Source: Paracoccaceae bacterium (GTDB lineage: Bacteria > Pseudomonadota > Alphaproteobacteria > Rhodobacterales > Rhodobacteraceae). Taken from it: a stretch of DNA of 64,000 nt. Below the pieces are notes generated by a model, which did no database searches, had not been told where the DNA came from, and was given only the letters and a program-made list of their open reading frames with translations. Shown piece after piece: positions 1 through 7,235 of this stretch. The stretch covers positions 1 to 64,000 of the forward strand of contig JABURR010000091.1 in the NCBI GenBank assembly GCA_014762635.1, read 5' to 3'. The position numbers and the translations under genes are program-made. Position 1 is the first letter of the stretch. Every line of letters begins with the position of its first letter.

Positions 1-1
1 G

Positions 2-532
2 GCCGAGCGCATGATGAAGCGCTTCCAGAAGGGTCAGTTCAACATGAACGACCTGAAGTCCCAGCTTGAGCAGATGCAGAAGATGGGCGGCATGGAAGGC
101 ATCATGGGCATGATGCCGGGCATGGGGAAGATGCAGAAGCAGATGACCCAGGCCGGGTTCGACGACTCCATCATCCGCCGCCAGATCGCGCTGATCCAGT
201 CCATGACCAAGCGCGAACGCGCCAACCCCCAGGTACTTCAAGCGAGCCGCAAGAAGCGCATCGCCAAGGGCGCGGGGCTTGAAGTGTCGGAACTGAACAA
301 GCTTCTGAAGATGCATCGTCAGATGGCCGACATGATGAAGAAGCTCGGCAAGGGCGGCATGCTGAAACAGGCGATGGGCGCCATGTTCGGCAAGGGCGGC
401 CCCTCGCAGGCCGAAATCGCGGCGGCCCAGCAGCAGATGACTCAGGGCGGCGCATTGCCCCCGGGCATGGGCCTGCCCGGCATGGGCGGCGCCCTGCCCC
501 CCGGCCTCTCCGGGTTCGGGAAGAAGAAGTGA
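2..532 (+). CDS. ffh: Signal recognition particle protein Ffh, C-terminal part
   Basis: The reading frame is open from the first bases of the window, so this is the 3' end of a gene starting outside it. What remains is the Met-rich M domain that binds 4.5S RNA and signal sequences: many Met residues in amphipathic helices, the SMTKRERANP and ASRKKRIAKGAG stretches typical of the RNA-binding helices, and a Gly/Met/Pro-rich tail ending FGKKK. The GTPase NG domain is not in the window. The stop overlaps the GTG start of the next gene (GTGA), so the downstream acetyltransferases are probably translationally coupled. The position ahead of rpsP-rimM-trmD-rplS is the usual alphaproteobacterial order. 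Confidence 0.95.
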   Translation, partial: AERMMKRFQKGQFNMNDLKSQLEQMQKMGGMEGIMGMMPGMGKMQKQMTQAGFDDSIIRRQIALIQSMTKRERANPQVLQASRKKRIAKGAGLEVSELNKLLKMHRQMADMMKKLGKGGMLKQAMGAMFGKGGPSQAEIAAAQQQMTQGGALPPGMGLPGMGGALPPGLSGFGKKK

Positions 533-1074
533 CCACGGCCCTGCCGCATATCCCCACGCTCGAAACCGAGCGTCTCGTCCTGCGCGGTCCGCGCATGGAG
601 GACCTGTCCGCATGGGCAGCTTTCGTCGCCTCCGACCGGTCCCGGTTCGTGCGCGGCGACGACACGCGGCTGAACATGGCCTGGCGCGGCTTCGCCCATG
701 TGGCGGGCATGTGGATGCTGCGCGGCTTCGGCAGCTTCGTCTTCGCCCCCAAGGACCGCCCGAATGAGCCGGTCGGCATGACCGGCCCCTGGTATCCGGT
801 GACCTGGCCCGAGCCGGAACTCGGCTGGTCGGTCTGGACCGAAGACGCCGAGGGCAAGGGCTACGCGCAGGAAGCCGCCCGCGAAGCCCGCCGCTTCGCC
901 TACGAGGATCTGGGCTGGAACACTGCGGTGTCGTTCATCGACCCCGAGAATGACCGCTCCATTGCGCTGGCCGAGCGGCTTGGCTGCACCCGCGACGATG
1001 CGGCGGCGACCCCGGACTTCGACGGCAAACCGGTCCTGACCTACCGCCATCCGGCCCCGGAGGCGCTGCAATGA
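529..1074 (+). CDS. GNAT-family N-acetyltransferase (RimJ/RimL type), first of a tandem pair
   Basis: A 181-residue protein starting at a GTG that overlaps the ffh stop. It opens with the RimJ/RimL-type signature LETERLVLRGP, followed by a WPEPELGWSVW strand and a helix region with GKGYAQEAAREARRFAY, which corresponds to the acetyl-CoA pyrophosphate-binding loop and helix, then the late SIALAERLGC motif. The family transfers acetyl groups to protein N-termini or small amines; the substrate here cannot be read from the sequence. The next gene is a diverged paralogue with the same C-terminal motif HPAPEALQ, so the pair arose by tandem duplication. Start choice rests on the ffh overlap. Confidence 0.88.
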   Translation: MTTALPHIPTLETERLVLRGPRMEDLSAWAAFVASDRSRFVRGDDTRLNMAWRGFAHVAGMWMLRGFGSFVFAPKDRPNEPVGMTGPWYPVTWPEPELGWSVWTEDAEGKGYAQEAAREARRFAYEDLGWNTAVSFIDPENDRSIALAERLGCTRDDAAATPDFDGKPVLTYRHPAPEALQ

Positions 1075-1598
1075 CCGTCGCCTTCCGCGTCCCCGAGATC
1101 GAGACCGAGCGGCTTCGCCTGCGCCTGCCCAAGGCGTCGGACCTGCCCGCGCATGTGGCGTTCCGCACCTCCGAGCGCAGCCGCACGGTGGGCGGCCCGT
1201 TCGATGCGGCGTCGAGCTTTCATCACCTGGCGGGTGTCATCGGCCAGTGGCAGCTGCGCGGCTATGGCCGCTGGATGGTCGCGGACAAGCAGACCGACGC
1301 GCCGCTGGGGATCATCGGCATCTTCCACCCCGACGACTGGCCCGAGCCGGAAATCGGCTGGAGCGTCTACGAAGGCGCCGAGGGCCGGGGCATCGCCTTC
1401 GAGGCCGCCGTCGCCAGCCGCGACTTCGCCTATGGCGCGCTGGGCTGGGACCGGATCGTGAGCCTGATTGCACCCGACAACACCCGCTCGATCCAACTGG
1501 CCGAGCGCATGGGCGCGGCCCGCGAGGATGTGTTCGAGCACCCGGTCCACGGCGCGCTCGACATCTGGGTCCACCCGGCCCCGGAGGCGCTGCAATGA
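1071..1598 (+). CDS. GNAT-family N-acetyltransferase (RimJ/RimL type), second of a tandem pair
   Basis: A 175-residue paralogue of the preceding gene, starting at an ATGA overlap with its stop. It shares the signatures IETERLRLRLP, WPEPEIGWSVYEG, AEGRGIAFEAA and SIQLAERMGA, and the same C-terminal motif HPAPEALQ. The last codons, the stop and the next few bases (27 nt) are identical to the corresponding end of the first copy although the gene bodies differ, which suggests a recent conversion or duplication edge. Substrate unknown. A short open frame starting in its ATGA stop continues to the chorismate mutase start. Confidence 0.87.
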   Translation: MTVAFRVPEIETERLRLRLPKASDLPAHVAFRTSERSRTVGGPFDAASSFHHLAGVIGQWQLRGYGRWMVADKQTDAPLGIIGIFHPDDWPEPEIGWSVYEGAEGRGIAFEAAVASRDFAYGALGWDRIVSLIAPDNTRSIQLAERMGAAREDVFEHPVHGALDIWVHPAPEALQ

Positions 1599-1666
1599 CC
1601 GCAAATGTCCGATGCAATTCCGATAGAATTCCGATGAAATTCCGATACGGGAAATTGGCCGCATGA
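1595..1666 (+). CDS. Possible 23-codon bridging mini-ORF
   Basis: An ATG overlapping the stop of the second acetyltransferase (ATGA) opens a frame of 23 codons that ends in an ATGA overlap with the chorismate mutase start. Its product would begin MTANVRCNSDR. The first bases equal the first bases of acetyltransferase 2, so it may be the leftover start of a third tandem copy. It spans an 11-nt repeat. It could act only as a translational bridge between two genes, or be fortuitous; nothing in the peptide is recognisable. Confidence 0.25.
   Translation: MTANVRCNSDRIPMKFRYGKLAA
1604..1651 (+). repeat. Four-unit repeat with exact 11-nt period (TCCGAT core)
   Basis: The hexamer TCCGAT occurs at 1608, 1619, 1630 and 1641, exactly 11 nt apart, with A/T-rich linkers (unit approximately TCCGATAGAAT). 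It sits between acetyltransferase 2 and the chorismate mutase gene. A second four-unit element with the same period and core lies at 28903-28941. The 11-nt spacing puts the cores on roughly one face of the helix. Confidence 0.7.
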
Positions 1667-1962
1667 GCACCGACGACATCACCCGCGCCGCCCAGATCCT
1701 GGCCGACCACCGCGAGTCCATCGACCGGCTCGACGCGATCCTCGTCTACACCCTGGGCGAGCGGTTCAAGCACACCCAGGCCGTCGGCAAGCTGAAGGCC
1801 ACGCATGACCTTCCGCCCTCGGACCCGGACCGGGAAGCCAAGCAGATAGAGCGTCTGGAGTGGCTCGCCAAAGAGGCCGATCTCGACCCGGAACTCGCCA
1901 AGAAATTCCTGACCTTCATCATCTCGGAGGTCATCCGTCACCACAACCAACACCGGAAATAG
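1663..1962 (+). CDS. aroQ: Chorismate mutase, AroQ class
   Basis: A 99-residue all-helical protein of the monofunctional AroQ size. It converts chorismate to prephenate, the entry to phenylalanine and tyrosine synthesis. The [16 protein letters not shown] helix matches the first AroQ helix (which normally reads R..ID.iD..Ll.Ll.eR), followed by the [25 protein letters not shown] segment that carries the conserved Lys and the R/E active-site residues. Location between ffh and rpsP is common in Rhodobacteraceae. The start overlaps the end of the short upstream frame (ATGA). Confidence 0.92.
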   Translation: MSTDDITRAAQILADHRESIDRLDAILVYTLGERFKHTQAVGKLKATHDLPPSDPDREAKQIERLEWLAKEADLDPELAKKFLTFIISEVIRHHNQHRK

Positions 1963-2002
1963 GCGGCAACCCCGCCAGCCACACACCAAGGAGACTATTG
2001 AT

Positions 2003-2392
2003 ATGGCTATGAAAATTCGGCTTGCCCGCGGCGGCTCCAAGAAGCGCCCCTTCTACTCGATCGTCGCATCCGACTCGCGCATGCCGCGTGACGGCCGCTT
2101 CCTCGAGAAGCTCGGCACCTACAACCCGCTGCTGCCGAAAGACAGCGAAGAGCGCGTGAAGATGGACGTCGAGCGCGTCAAGGAATGGCTCGCCAAGGGC
2201 GCCCAGCCGACCGACCGCGTTGCGCGTTTCCTCGAGGCCGCTGGCGTTCTCGAGAAGAAAGAGCGCAACAACCCGAACAAGGCCGTCCCGGGCAAGGCCG
2301 CGCAGGAGCGCGCCGAAGCCAAGGCCGCCAAAGCCGCCGCTCCGGCGGAAGAGCCCGCTGAAGAAGCCGCCGAAGAAGCCGCGGCGGAATAA
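2003..2392 (+). CDS. rpsP: 30S ribosomal protein S16
   Basis: A 129-residue protein with the S16 N-terminus [20 protein letters not shown] followed by [23 protein letters not shown], the canonical fold of about 80 residues. The C-terminus carries an Ala/Glu/Lys-rich low-complexity extension from about residue 90, as is common in alphaproteobacteria. An AAGGAGA Shine-Dalgarno lies just upstream. It is a structural protein of the 30S body that binds 16S rRNA early in assembly. It heads the rimM-trmD-rplS group. Confidence 0.98.
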   Translation: MAMKIRLARGGSKKRPFYSIVASDSRMPRDGRFLEKLGTYNPLLPKDSEERVKMDVERVKEWLAKGAQPTDRVARFLEAAGVLEKKERNNPNKAVPGKAAQERAEAKAAKAAAPAEEPAEEAAEEAAAE

Positions 2393-2410
2393 TCCGCCTA
2401 GGCTGCGCCC

Positions 2411-2554
2411 ATGTTACGCATGTTCGCGCTGATCTTCTTTATTGCAGGGGCATGGTTCGGCATGCGCATGGAACGGTCCCTGCAGGAAGACCGGTGCATT
2501 GACATGGGCGGGGTCTTCGACAGCCGGGGCATCTGCGAAGGGTTGCGCAAATGA
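2411..2554 (+). CDS. 47-residue single-pass membrane micro-protein
   Basis: ATG at 2411 opens a frame of 47 codons whose stop overlaps the rimM start as ATGA. The product starts [20 protein letters not shown], a hydrophobic N-terminal segment, followed by a short soluble tail with two cysteines (RCIDMGG and GICEGLRK). The tight coupling between rpsP and rimM, a plausible transmembrane segment and codon use like the neighbours support a real gene. The paired Cys in a presumed periplasmic tail could form a disulfide. Function unknown. Confidence 0.7.
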   Translation: MLRMFALIFFIAGAWFGMRMERSLQEDRCIDMGGVFDSRGICEGLRK

Positions 2555-3063
2555 GCGACCGTGTCTGTGTCGGCGCCATCGCTGGCTCCTACGGCGTCAA
2601 AGGGGAGGTGCGGCTGAAAAGCTTCTGCGCCGATCCCGAGGCGATCGCCGACTATGCGCCGCTCTTCACCGAAGACGGCGCGCGCTCTTTCGATGTCTCG
2701 ATCACCCGGTCGATCAAGAACGGCTTTGCCGCGCAGCTGTCGGGCGTCTCCTCGAAGGAGGCGGCCGATACCCTGCGCGGCGTCCAGCTTTTCGTGGACC
2801 GGGACAAGCTTCCGGACCTGCCGGATGACGAGTTCTACCATGCCGACCTGATCGGCCTGGAGGTGCTCGACACTGGAGGCACCCGGCTCGGCTCCGTGCG
2901 CGCGGTGCAGAACCACGGCGCGGCCGATCTTCTTGAAATCGCCGGGCTGGGCCTTAAGAACACGGTCCTGCTGCCCTTCACCAAAGAGGCCGTGCCCACG
3001 GTCGACCTCGCCACGGGCCGGATCATCGTGGACCCGCCCGCGGGGTTGTTCCCCGATGAGTGA
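2551..3063 (+). CDS. rimM: Ribosome maturation factor RimM
   Basis: A 170-residue protein with the RimM N-terminal beta-barrel signature [21 protein letters not shown] and the C-terminal PRC-barrel part ([17 protein letters not shown], then [20 protein letters not shown]). RimM binds S19/S13 in the 30S head and promotes 16S processing. Start at the ATGA overlap with the micro-protein. Its stop lies eight bases inside trmD, consistent with coupled translation in the rpsP-rimM-trmD-rplS operon. Confidence 0.97.
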   Translation: MSDRVCVGAIAGSYGVKGEVRLKSFCADPEAIADYAPLFTEDGARSFDVSITRSIKNGFAAQLSGVSSKEAADTLRGVQLFVDRDKLPDLPDDEFYHADLIGLEVLDTGGTRLGSVRAVQNHGAADLLEIAGLGLKNTVLLPFTKEAVPTVDLATGRIIVDPPAGLFPDE

Positions 3064-3883
3064 CACCCCGTCAAAATCCCACGGCCGCATTTCCATCAAG
3101 GCCACCGCGCAACCGCGCGAGCTGATGACCGACCGGCCCGAGCTGCACGGCGCCTGGGAGGCACGGATCATCACCCTCTTCCCCGAGGTGTTTCCCGGCG
3201 TTCTGGGCGCCTCGCTCACCGGCAAGGCCCTGCAGGAGGGGCTCTGGCGGCTGAACACCGTCGATCTGCGCACCTTCGGCGTGGGTAAGCATCGCAACGT
3301 GGACGACACGCCCGCTGGCGGCGGCGCCGGACTGGTGATGCGCCCCGACGTGGTGGGCCGCGCCATCGACCAGGCCCAACGCGGCGTGCCGGACGACCGG
3401 GACCGCTGGCCGCTGGTCTACCTCAGCCCGCGCGGACCGCGGTTCGATCAGCGCATGGCCGAGCGGTTTTCCCGCGCGCAGGGCATGACTCTGCTTTGCG
3501 GCCGGTTCGAGGGCGTCGACGAACGCGTGATCGAGCATTATGGGATCGAAGAGGTCTCGCTGGGAGATTTCGTCCTCACCGGCGGCGAGATCGCGGCACA
3601 GGCGATGATCGACGCCACGGTGCGGCTGTTGCCCGGCGTCCTGGGCAATGCCGCCTCGACCGAGGAGGAAAGCTTCTCCGCCGGGCTGCTGGAACATCCG
3701 CAATACACCCGCCCCGCCGAGTGGAAGGGTCGCGAGATCCCCGAGGTGCTGCTCTCGGGCCACCACGAAAAGATCGCCCGATGGCGCCGCGAGATGGCCG
3801 AGAAGCTGACCCGCGAACGCCGCCCGGACCTCTGGGCGGCGCACCAGGCGCGGGCCACGTCCGGGGACGCGGGTAACGACTGA
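3056..3883 (+). CDS. trmD: tRNA (guanine-37-N1)-methyltransferase TrmD
   Basis: SPOUT-family methyltransferase that places m1G37 in tRNAs reading CCN, CUN and CGG codons. Recognisable parts are [13 protein letters not shown] at the domain start, [24 protein letters not shown], the SAM-knot sequence [16 protein letters not shown], and [15 protein letters not shown]. With the ATG at 3056, overlapping rimM by eight bases, the protein is 275 aa. About 35 residues ([18 protein letters not shown] and so on) precede the catalytic domain, an extension I know from other Rhodobacteraceae. Confidence 0.97.
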   Translation: MSDTPSKSHGRISIKATAQPRELMTDRPELHGAWEARIITLFPEVFPGVLGASLTGKALQEGLWRLNTVDLRTFGVGKHRNVDDTPAGGGAGLVMRPDVVGRAIDQAQRGVPDDRDRWPLVYLSPRGPRFDQRMAERFSRAQGMTLLCGRFEGVDERVIEHYGIEEVSLGDFVLTGGEIAAQAMIDATVRLLPGVLGNAASTEEESFSAGLLEHPQYTRPAEWKGREIPEVLLSGHHEKIARWRREMAEKLTRERRPDLWAAHQARATSGDAGND

Positions 3884-4198
3884 TCCCGGGGCAAAAACCC
3901 CGCCCTGAACGGGCTGGCCATTTCGCCCGCCCGACCCCTTGCCAGCAAGGCCCGATTGGCCTAAACACCCCCCACCCTGAGACGGAGATCCGACTCGGGG
4001 ACTCTTGGTGTTGCGCCGAACGCATCGGGTTTTCTTCTGCCCGGCCCTGCAATCGGAGCCTCGCAACGGCGGGAGACACAGGAAAGCAATGTCGACCTGA
4101 ACTCTGGCGGGCGCCGCGGCGGACCCGGACGAAGACCAAGAGCTCTGAGGCGCGCAGACCTTCACGGAAAAAACCGTGAGCGAACTAGGAGATTTGCG
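3884..4198 (+). promoter_or_regulatory. Untranslated leader and probable promoter region of rplS
   Basis: A 315-nt stretch without a convincing gene between trmD and rplS. It begins with a small hairpin directly after the trmD stop (CGGGG 3887-3891 with CCCCG 3898-3902, no U-run) and ends with a six-pair hairpin just ahead of the ribosome-binding site (TCACGG 4162-4167 with CCGTGA 4174-4179), followed by AGGAG at 4187-4191. The length suggests a separate promoter and a structured leader that could serve L19 autoregulation. No known leader motif was identified. Confidence 0.4.
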
Positions 4199-4582
4199 AT
4201 GAATCTGATCGCACAGCTGGAAGCCGAGCAAGTTGCCACGCTCGGCAAGGATATTCCGGATTTCAAGGCGGGTGACACCATCCGCGTCGGCTACAAGGTG
4301 ACGGAAGGCACGCGCTCGCGCGTCCAGAACTACGAGGGTGTCTGCATCAGCCGCAAGAACGGCTCGGGCATCGCCGGCTCGTTCACCGTCCGCAAGATTT
4401 CCTTCGGTGAAGGCGTGGAGCGTGTGTTCCCGCTGCACTCGACCAACATCGAGTCGATCACCGTCGTGCGCCGCGGCCGCGTCCGCCGCGCCAAGCTCTA
4501 CTACCTGCGTTCGCGCCGCGGCAAGTCGGCCCGGATCGCGGAAGATTCCACCTACAAGCCGCTCCGCGGCGCCGAAGCGTAA
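4199..4582 (+). CDS. rplS: 50S ribosomal protein L19
   Basis: A 127-residue protein with the L19 signatures [46 protein letters not shown] and the basic [18 protein letters not shown] tail. L19 sits at the 30S-50S interface. ATG is preceded by AGGAG at a seven-base gap. It is followed 11 bases later by rpmE, and both end at the terminator at 4841. Confidence 0.98.
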   Translation: MNLIAQLEAEQVATLGKDIPDFKAGDTIRVGYKVTEGTRSRVQNYEGVCISRKNGSGIAGSFTVRKISFGEGVERVFPLHSTNIESITVVRRGRVRRAKLYYLRSRRGKSARIAEDSTYKPLRGAEA

Positions 4583-4593
4583 GGAGAGGCGCG

Positions 4594-4815
4594 ATGAAAA
4601 AGGACATCCATCCCGACTACCATGTCATCGACGTCAAGCTGACCGACGGCACCATCATCCAGATGCGCTCGACCTGGGGCAGCGAAGGCGAGCAGATCTC
4701 GCTCGACATCGACCCCTCGGTGCACCCCGCCTGGACCGGCGGCTCGCAGCGCCTGATGGACACCGGCGGCCGCGTGTCGAAGTTCAAGAACAAGTACGCC
4801 GGCCTCGGCTTCTGA
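4594..4815 (+). CDS. rpmE: 50S ribosomal protein L31, cysteine-free type
   Basis: A 73-residue protein beginning [20 protein letters not shown], typical L31. There are no Cys residues at all, so the zinc-binding CxxC form is absent; this is the zinc-independent (C-minus) type. It has [20 protein letters not shown] near the end. Ribosome-binding site GGAGAG just upstream. It is co-transcribed with rplS. Confidence 0.96.
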   Translation: MKKDIHPDYHVIDVKLTDGTIIQMRSTWGSEGEQISLDIDPSVHPAWTGGSQRLMDTGGRVSKFKNKYAGLGF

Positions 4816-4840
4816 GCCTGAGACCGCAGACGTCACGGAA

Positions 4841-4868
4841 AACGCCGCCCCACCCGGGCGGCGTTTTT
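4841..4868 (+). terminator. Rho-independent terminator of rplS-rpmE
   Basis: The stem AACGCCGCCC (4841-4850) pairs with GGGCGGCGTT (4855-4864), followed by a T-rich run. It lies 26 bases after the rpmE stop. Confidence 0.9.
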
Positions 4869-4924
4869 CTTTTGGTGTCGGGGAAGGCTTTGGGGGGGAG
4901 CGCGTAGCTGAGGTGAACCCGCGT

Positions 4925-5022
4925 CCCTCGATCACCGCGACGGGCATCAGGCCGAGCCAGACGTATTCGCGGATAAGCGCGCCCGTCGCCTCGTCAAACT
5001 CCGCGATGCGGTTGCCGTCGGG
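4925..5022 (-). pseudogene. Rhs core remnant, copy A
   Basis: Read on the minus strand this encodes GNRIAEFDEATGALIREY then VWLGLMPVAVIEG, a piece of an RHS/YD-repeat core identical in layout to the segments at about 6569-6665 and 7967-8029. The frame runs on into unrelated sequence (RGFTSATR) and has no start or downstream RHS tip. The break falls exactly where copies B and C carry a hairpin insertion. The following stretch to 5180 holds no gene I can support. This is a dead fragment left by cassette exchange or duplication. Confidence 0.75.
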
Positions 5023-5180
5023 TGTCCACTTAACCGGCTAATCCAACTCCCGGCATATCGGAGCTCCCACCGGAACTGCCTTCCATCGAAAGCAATACCA
5101 TGGTCACATAAAGGGTGGCTGCGTAATTGGAGGTTCGTCCGTGAATCAGAGCGCGCTCAGGAAATCAATGTCTCCTGAAT

Positions 5181-5624
5181 TCACTCCACGTTCCAGATAA
5201 CTTTCCCGGTGCGGTCTGGATCCAAGAAAAAATGATGGTTTTGCTCTTCAATTGCATATATCGCACTTAGAAGGTATTTTTTATCCATGTCCGTCTTGCC
5301 CGGCAGAGCATTTTTCAGGGCTTCGAGCATGTTTCGATCCAAGCTGTAGGCAAGCAACCCTGCAGCACTTAACCTGACGAATTTGCTTCTATCCTTCAAT
5401 GCTTTCAATCCCAGTAATTTTGCATCTTCGGACTTTCGTGCAAAGGCTATGCAAGAAGAAACGATGAAATCCCTCCCGGTCGCGCGGGAACATTTTCCAT
5501 AAGCCTCCAGCATAACTTCCGGAAACCTTTCTCCCAGAATTGATTTGAGCTGCGTCCGTGCGATCGCTGCATCCTCGTCTCTGGAGTGGCAAATCCGTTC
5601 GATGAGTTGGTCAATATCCGGCAT
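5181..5624 (-). CDS. HEAT-like repeat protein, candidate immunity protein for the adjacent Rhs tip
   Basis: A 147-residue, wholly alpha-helical-looking protein starting MPDIDQLIERICHSRDEDAA. Repeated helix pairs (ARTQLKSILGERFPEVMLEA, GLKALKDRSKFVRLSAAGLL, LEALKNALPGKTDMDKKYLL) resemble HEAT/armadillo units, and RSKFVRLSAAGLLAYSL is a typical HEAT helix-turn. It lies 11 bases downstream of the Rhs toxin frame on the same strand and has clearly lower GC than the flanking chromosome, both normal for immunity genes of polymorphic toxins. No family assignment beyond HEAT-like. Confidence 0.6.
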   Translation of the reverse strand: MPDIDQLIERICHSRDEDAAIARTQLKSILGERFPEVMLEAYGKCSRATGRDFIVSSCIAFARKSEDAKLLGLKALKDRSKFVRLSAAGLLAYSLDRNMLEALKNALPGKTDMDKKYLLSAIYAIEEQNHHFFLDPDRTGKVIWNVE

Positions 5625-5635
5625 TTTCGCATTCC

Positions 5636-6541
5636 TTATGGCAACATATTGAAAATTCCGACTGCATTTGGATCATTTCGAGAAATGTCGGCCCGATGTT
5701 TGGCGCTCTGGCTTGCGCGGTGATCATACTCCACACAGTAATGCACGCACCCATTAGGGGTATTTCGATCATACTGTATGTCGGGCTTCGTATTTGCAAG
5801 CTTGTTTCCATTAACATCAACTTGGGCCTGATGCTTTCTAATTGTGCTATTATCAACACTCGGATCTTGCCTGAGCCTTCGGATTTCGTCGTCAATAGCC
5901 TGATTATGAGCAGGTCCACCATGTGGCGGTCCATTGCCAAGGTTTGGAGCCGGTCCACCAGGTCCCTGCGGGGTGCTCGAACCATTTCCCGGGCCATTTC
6001 CCGGCATCATTCTCTTGAAACCCGGAAGTTTGTTCAAAGGAAGCTTACTTAGGAAGATCTCAGTCAGGATGTCGCAAGGATCGGGGAGGCCTTCGGTCCA
6101 ATATTGAACAAGCAAGGTCAGACCGCCGATCACGCCTGCGAGGCAACGGGGATTTACGGCGCACAAGATGAGTGGGTTTTCCCCATTGGGATCAACGTAG
6201 GTATTTGGATTCTGCAGTGCATACCCGTACAGGCTGGCGCCCGCGACCAGCCCCAGCGGGTCGGCCTGGATGTAGCGGCCGGTGGTGGGGTCATAATCCC
6301 GCATCCAGTTCTGGTGCAGGCCCGACTCGGCCTGGAACCACTGACCGGGGAAGCGCAGGTCCATCGGGGTTCCGCTGCTCACATGCACCCCGCCGAAGGG
6401 CAGGTAGCTGGCCTCCCACAGCTTCGCGCCCGTGCCGTCGGTGGCAAGGACCGGCCGCCCGATGTGATCGGTGCGCACATGGTAGACCTGCCTCCCGGCG
6501 CGGCCTTGGCGGCCGCGCGTTTGCCGCTGATGGCCTTCCAC
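5636..6541 (-). CDS. Orphan Rhs C-terminal cassette with nuclease-like toxin tip (copy B)
   Basis: The open frame encodes the RHS-associated core (HVRTDHIGRPVLATDGTGAK, SYLPFGGVHV, PMDLRFPGQWFQAESGLHQN, DYDPTTGRYIQADPLGL, YGYALQNPNTYVDPNG), a hydrophobic linker, and a variable tip of about 130 residues. The tip has HNQAIDDEIRRLRQD, KPDIQYD and CVEYDHRASQSAKHRADI; PD followed by E-x-D recalls restriction-endonuclease-fold toxins, but this is inference. The GTG at 6541 lies inside a hairpin insertion, so the frame is probably an unexpressed cassette rather than a normal gene: no secretion domain, no full core. The HEAT-like gene follows. Confidence 0.6.
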   Translation of the reverse strand: MEGHQRQTRGRQGRAGRQVYHVRTDHIGRPVLATDGTGAKLWEASYLPFGGVHVSSGTPMDLRFPGQWFQAESGLHQNWMRDYDPTTGRYIQADPLGLVAGASLYGYALQNPNTYVDPNGENPLILCAVNPRCLAGVIGGLTLLVQYWTEGLPDPCDILTEIFLSKLPLNKLPGFKRMMPGNGPGNGSSTPQGPGGPAPNLGNGPPHGGPAHNQAIDDEIRRLRQDPSVDNSTIRKHQAQVDVNGNKLANTKPDIQYDRNTPNGCVHYCVEYDHRASQSAKHRADISRNDPNAVGIFNMLP

Positions 6542-6570
6542 CGGAAGGCCCTCCGGGCGCGGCTCACCCC
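6495..6570 (-). repeat. Paired-hairpin insertion inside the Rhs core (copy B)
   Basis: Between the Rhs codons for VAVIEG and GRQVYHV lie about 75 bases forming two perfect hairpins: GCGCGGCC 6498-6505 with GGCCGCGC 6511-6518, and GGCCTTCC 6532-6539 with GGAAGGCC 6543-6550. The insertion brings in a stop codon. The same insertion at the same codon occurs in copy C with base-paired substitutions. Confidence 0.7.
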
Positions 6571-6775
6571 TCGATCACCGCGACGGGCATCAGGCCGAGC
6601 CAGACGTATTCGCGGATCAACGCGCCCGTCGCCTCGCCAAACTCCGCGATGCGGTTGCCGCCGGGGCCATAGCCGAATGGATCACCTGCCCCGTCTGGGT
6701 CAGGCGCCGGATCACCTGCTGGCCGCGCCAGTTGTAGGCGTATTCCCCTTGCGAGGCGGATGATCGCAGGCGACG
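6542..6775 (-). pseudogene. Frameshifted upstream part of Rhs copy B
   Basis: Minus-strand sequence upstream of the cassette encodes further Rhs core in two frames: EYAYNWRGQQVIRRLTQTGQ, then after a small indel near 6685 GPGGNRIAEFGEATGALIRE followed by VWLGLMPVAVIEG, then a stop created by the hairpin insertion. Homology ends near 6775 with no start codon or N-terminal domain. This is a decayed core remnant; 6776-6901 shows nothing I can identify. Confidence 0.65.
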
Positions 6776-6901
6776 AATTGAGGAACTTCAAAGCTGAACG
6801 CTTCGTCTTGCCACGACGCTCGCCCGCGCTCCAAACCGCATCAACACAAGTTCGCCCGACACGACCAAAGGCAAAACCGAGATAGAGTTCAAGCCATGAT
6901 G

Positions 6902-7234
6902 TTAGATCCAGATACCAATACCCATAAGAAATCCAGTTAAGGACCAAAATATACCTGCAAGTATAGGAATCCAAAAAATTTTTGTAGACACGGAGACAAT
7001 CAGAGAGAAAATAGGCACTGCCACGAACAAAAAGATAAATGAAAATCCTGGTTGGGCATGCAAGCCATCCGACGCCACGATAAATGCCGCCGGTCCAATA
7101 ATGGAATAAAAAATCCCAAGGAGCCATTTGTATGAGTAATAAGGAGCAGTGTCTACGAAAAACGCCCACGCCAGAGAAGTTGCAATCACGGCAAAAACAA
7201 AAAGGCCAAATTGCCTAAAGATATTCTCTATCAC
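6902..7234 (-). CDS. Small polytopic membrane protein, candidate immunity protein for Rhs copy C
   Basis: A 110-residue protein with three or four hydrophobic segments (FGLFVFAVIATSLAWAFF, LLGIFYSIIGPAAFIVA, FSFIFLFVAVPIFSLIVS, IPILAGIFWSLTGFLMGI). I choose the GTG at 7234, one base after the stop of the Rhs tip at 7236; the frame is open further upstream, but that part overlaps the tip gene. Low GC, rich in Phe/Ile, unlike the chromosome around it. Close coupling to a toxin-like tip and a membrane location suggest immunity against a tip acting at or crossing the inner membrane. No known family recognised. Confidence 0.55.
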   Translation of the reverse strand: MIENIFRQFGLFVFAVIATSLAWAFFVDTAPYYSYKWLLGIFYSIIGPAAFIVASDGLHAQPGFSFIFLFVAVPIFSLIVSVSTKIFWIPILAGIFWSLTGFLMGIGIWI

Positions 7235-7235
7235 T

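Noticed and set aside
1604-1651. The 11-nt repeat as a CRISPR array
   Set aside because: Units are far too short, there are no unique spacers of 25 nt or more, and no cas genes are in the window.
3887-3902. Small hairpin directly after trmD as a terminator
   Set aside because: Only five pairs, no T-run, and trmD and rplS are normally co-expressed; I treat it as part of the rplS leader.
3071-4438. A 455-codon minus-strand frame across trmD and rplS
   Set aside because: It runs antisense through two essential, clearly coding genes and shows no protein family features.
6564-7169. A 201-codon minus-strand frame covering the candidate immunity gene region in another frame
   Set aside because: It joins unrelated out-of-frame sequence to the Rhs core remnant. 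The frame at 6902-7234 has a regular membrane-protein pattern and directly follows the Rhs tip.
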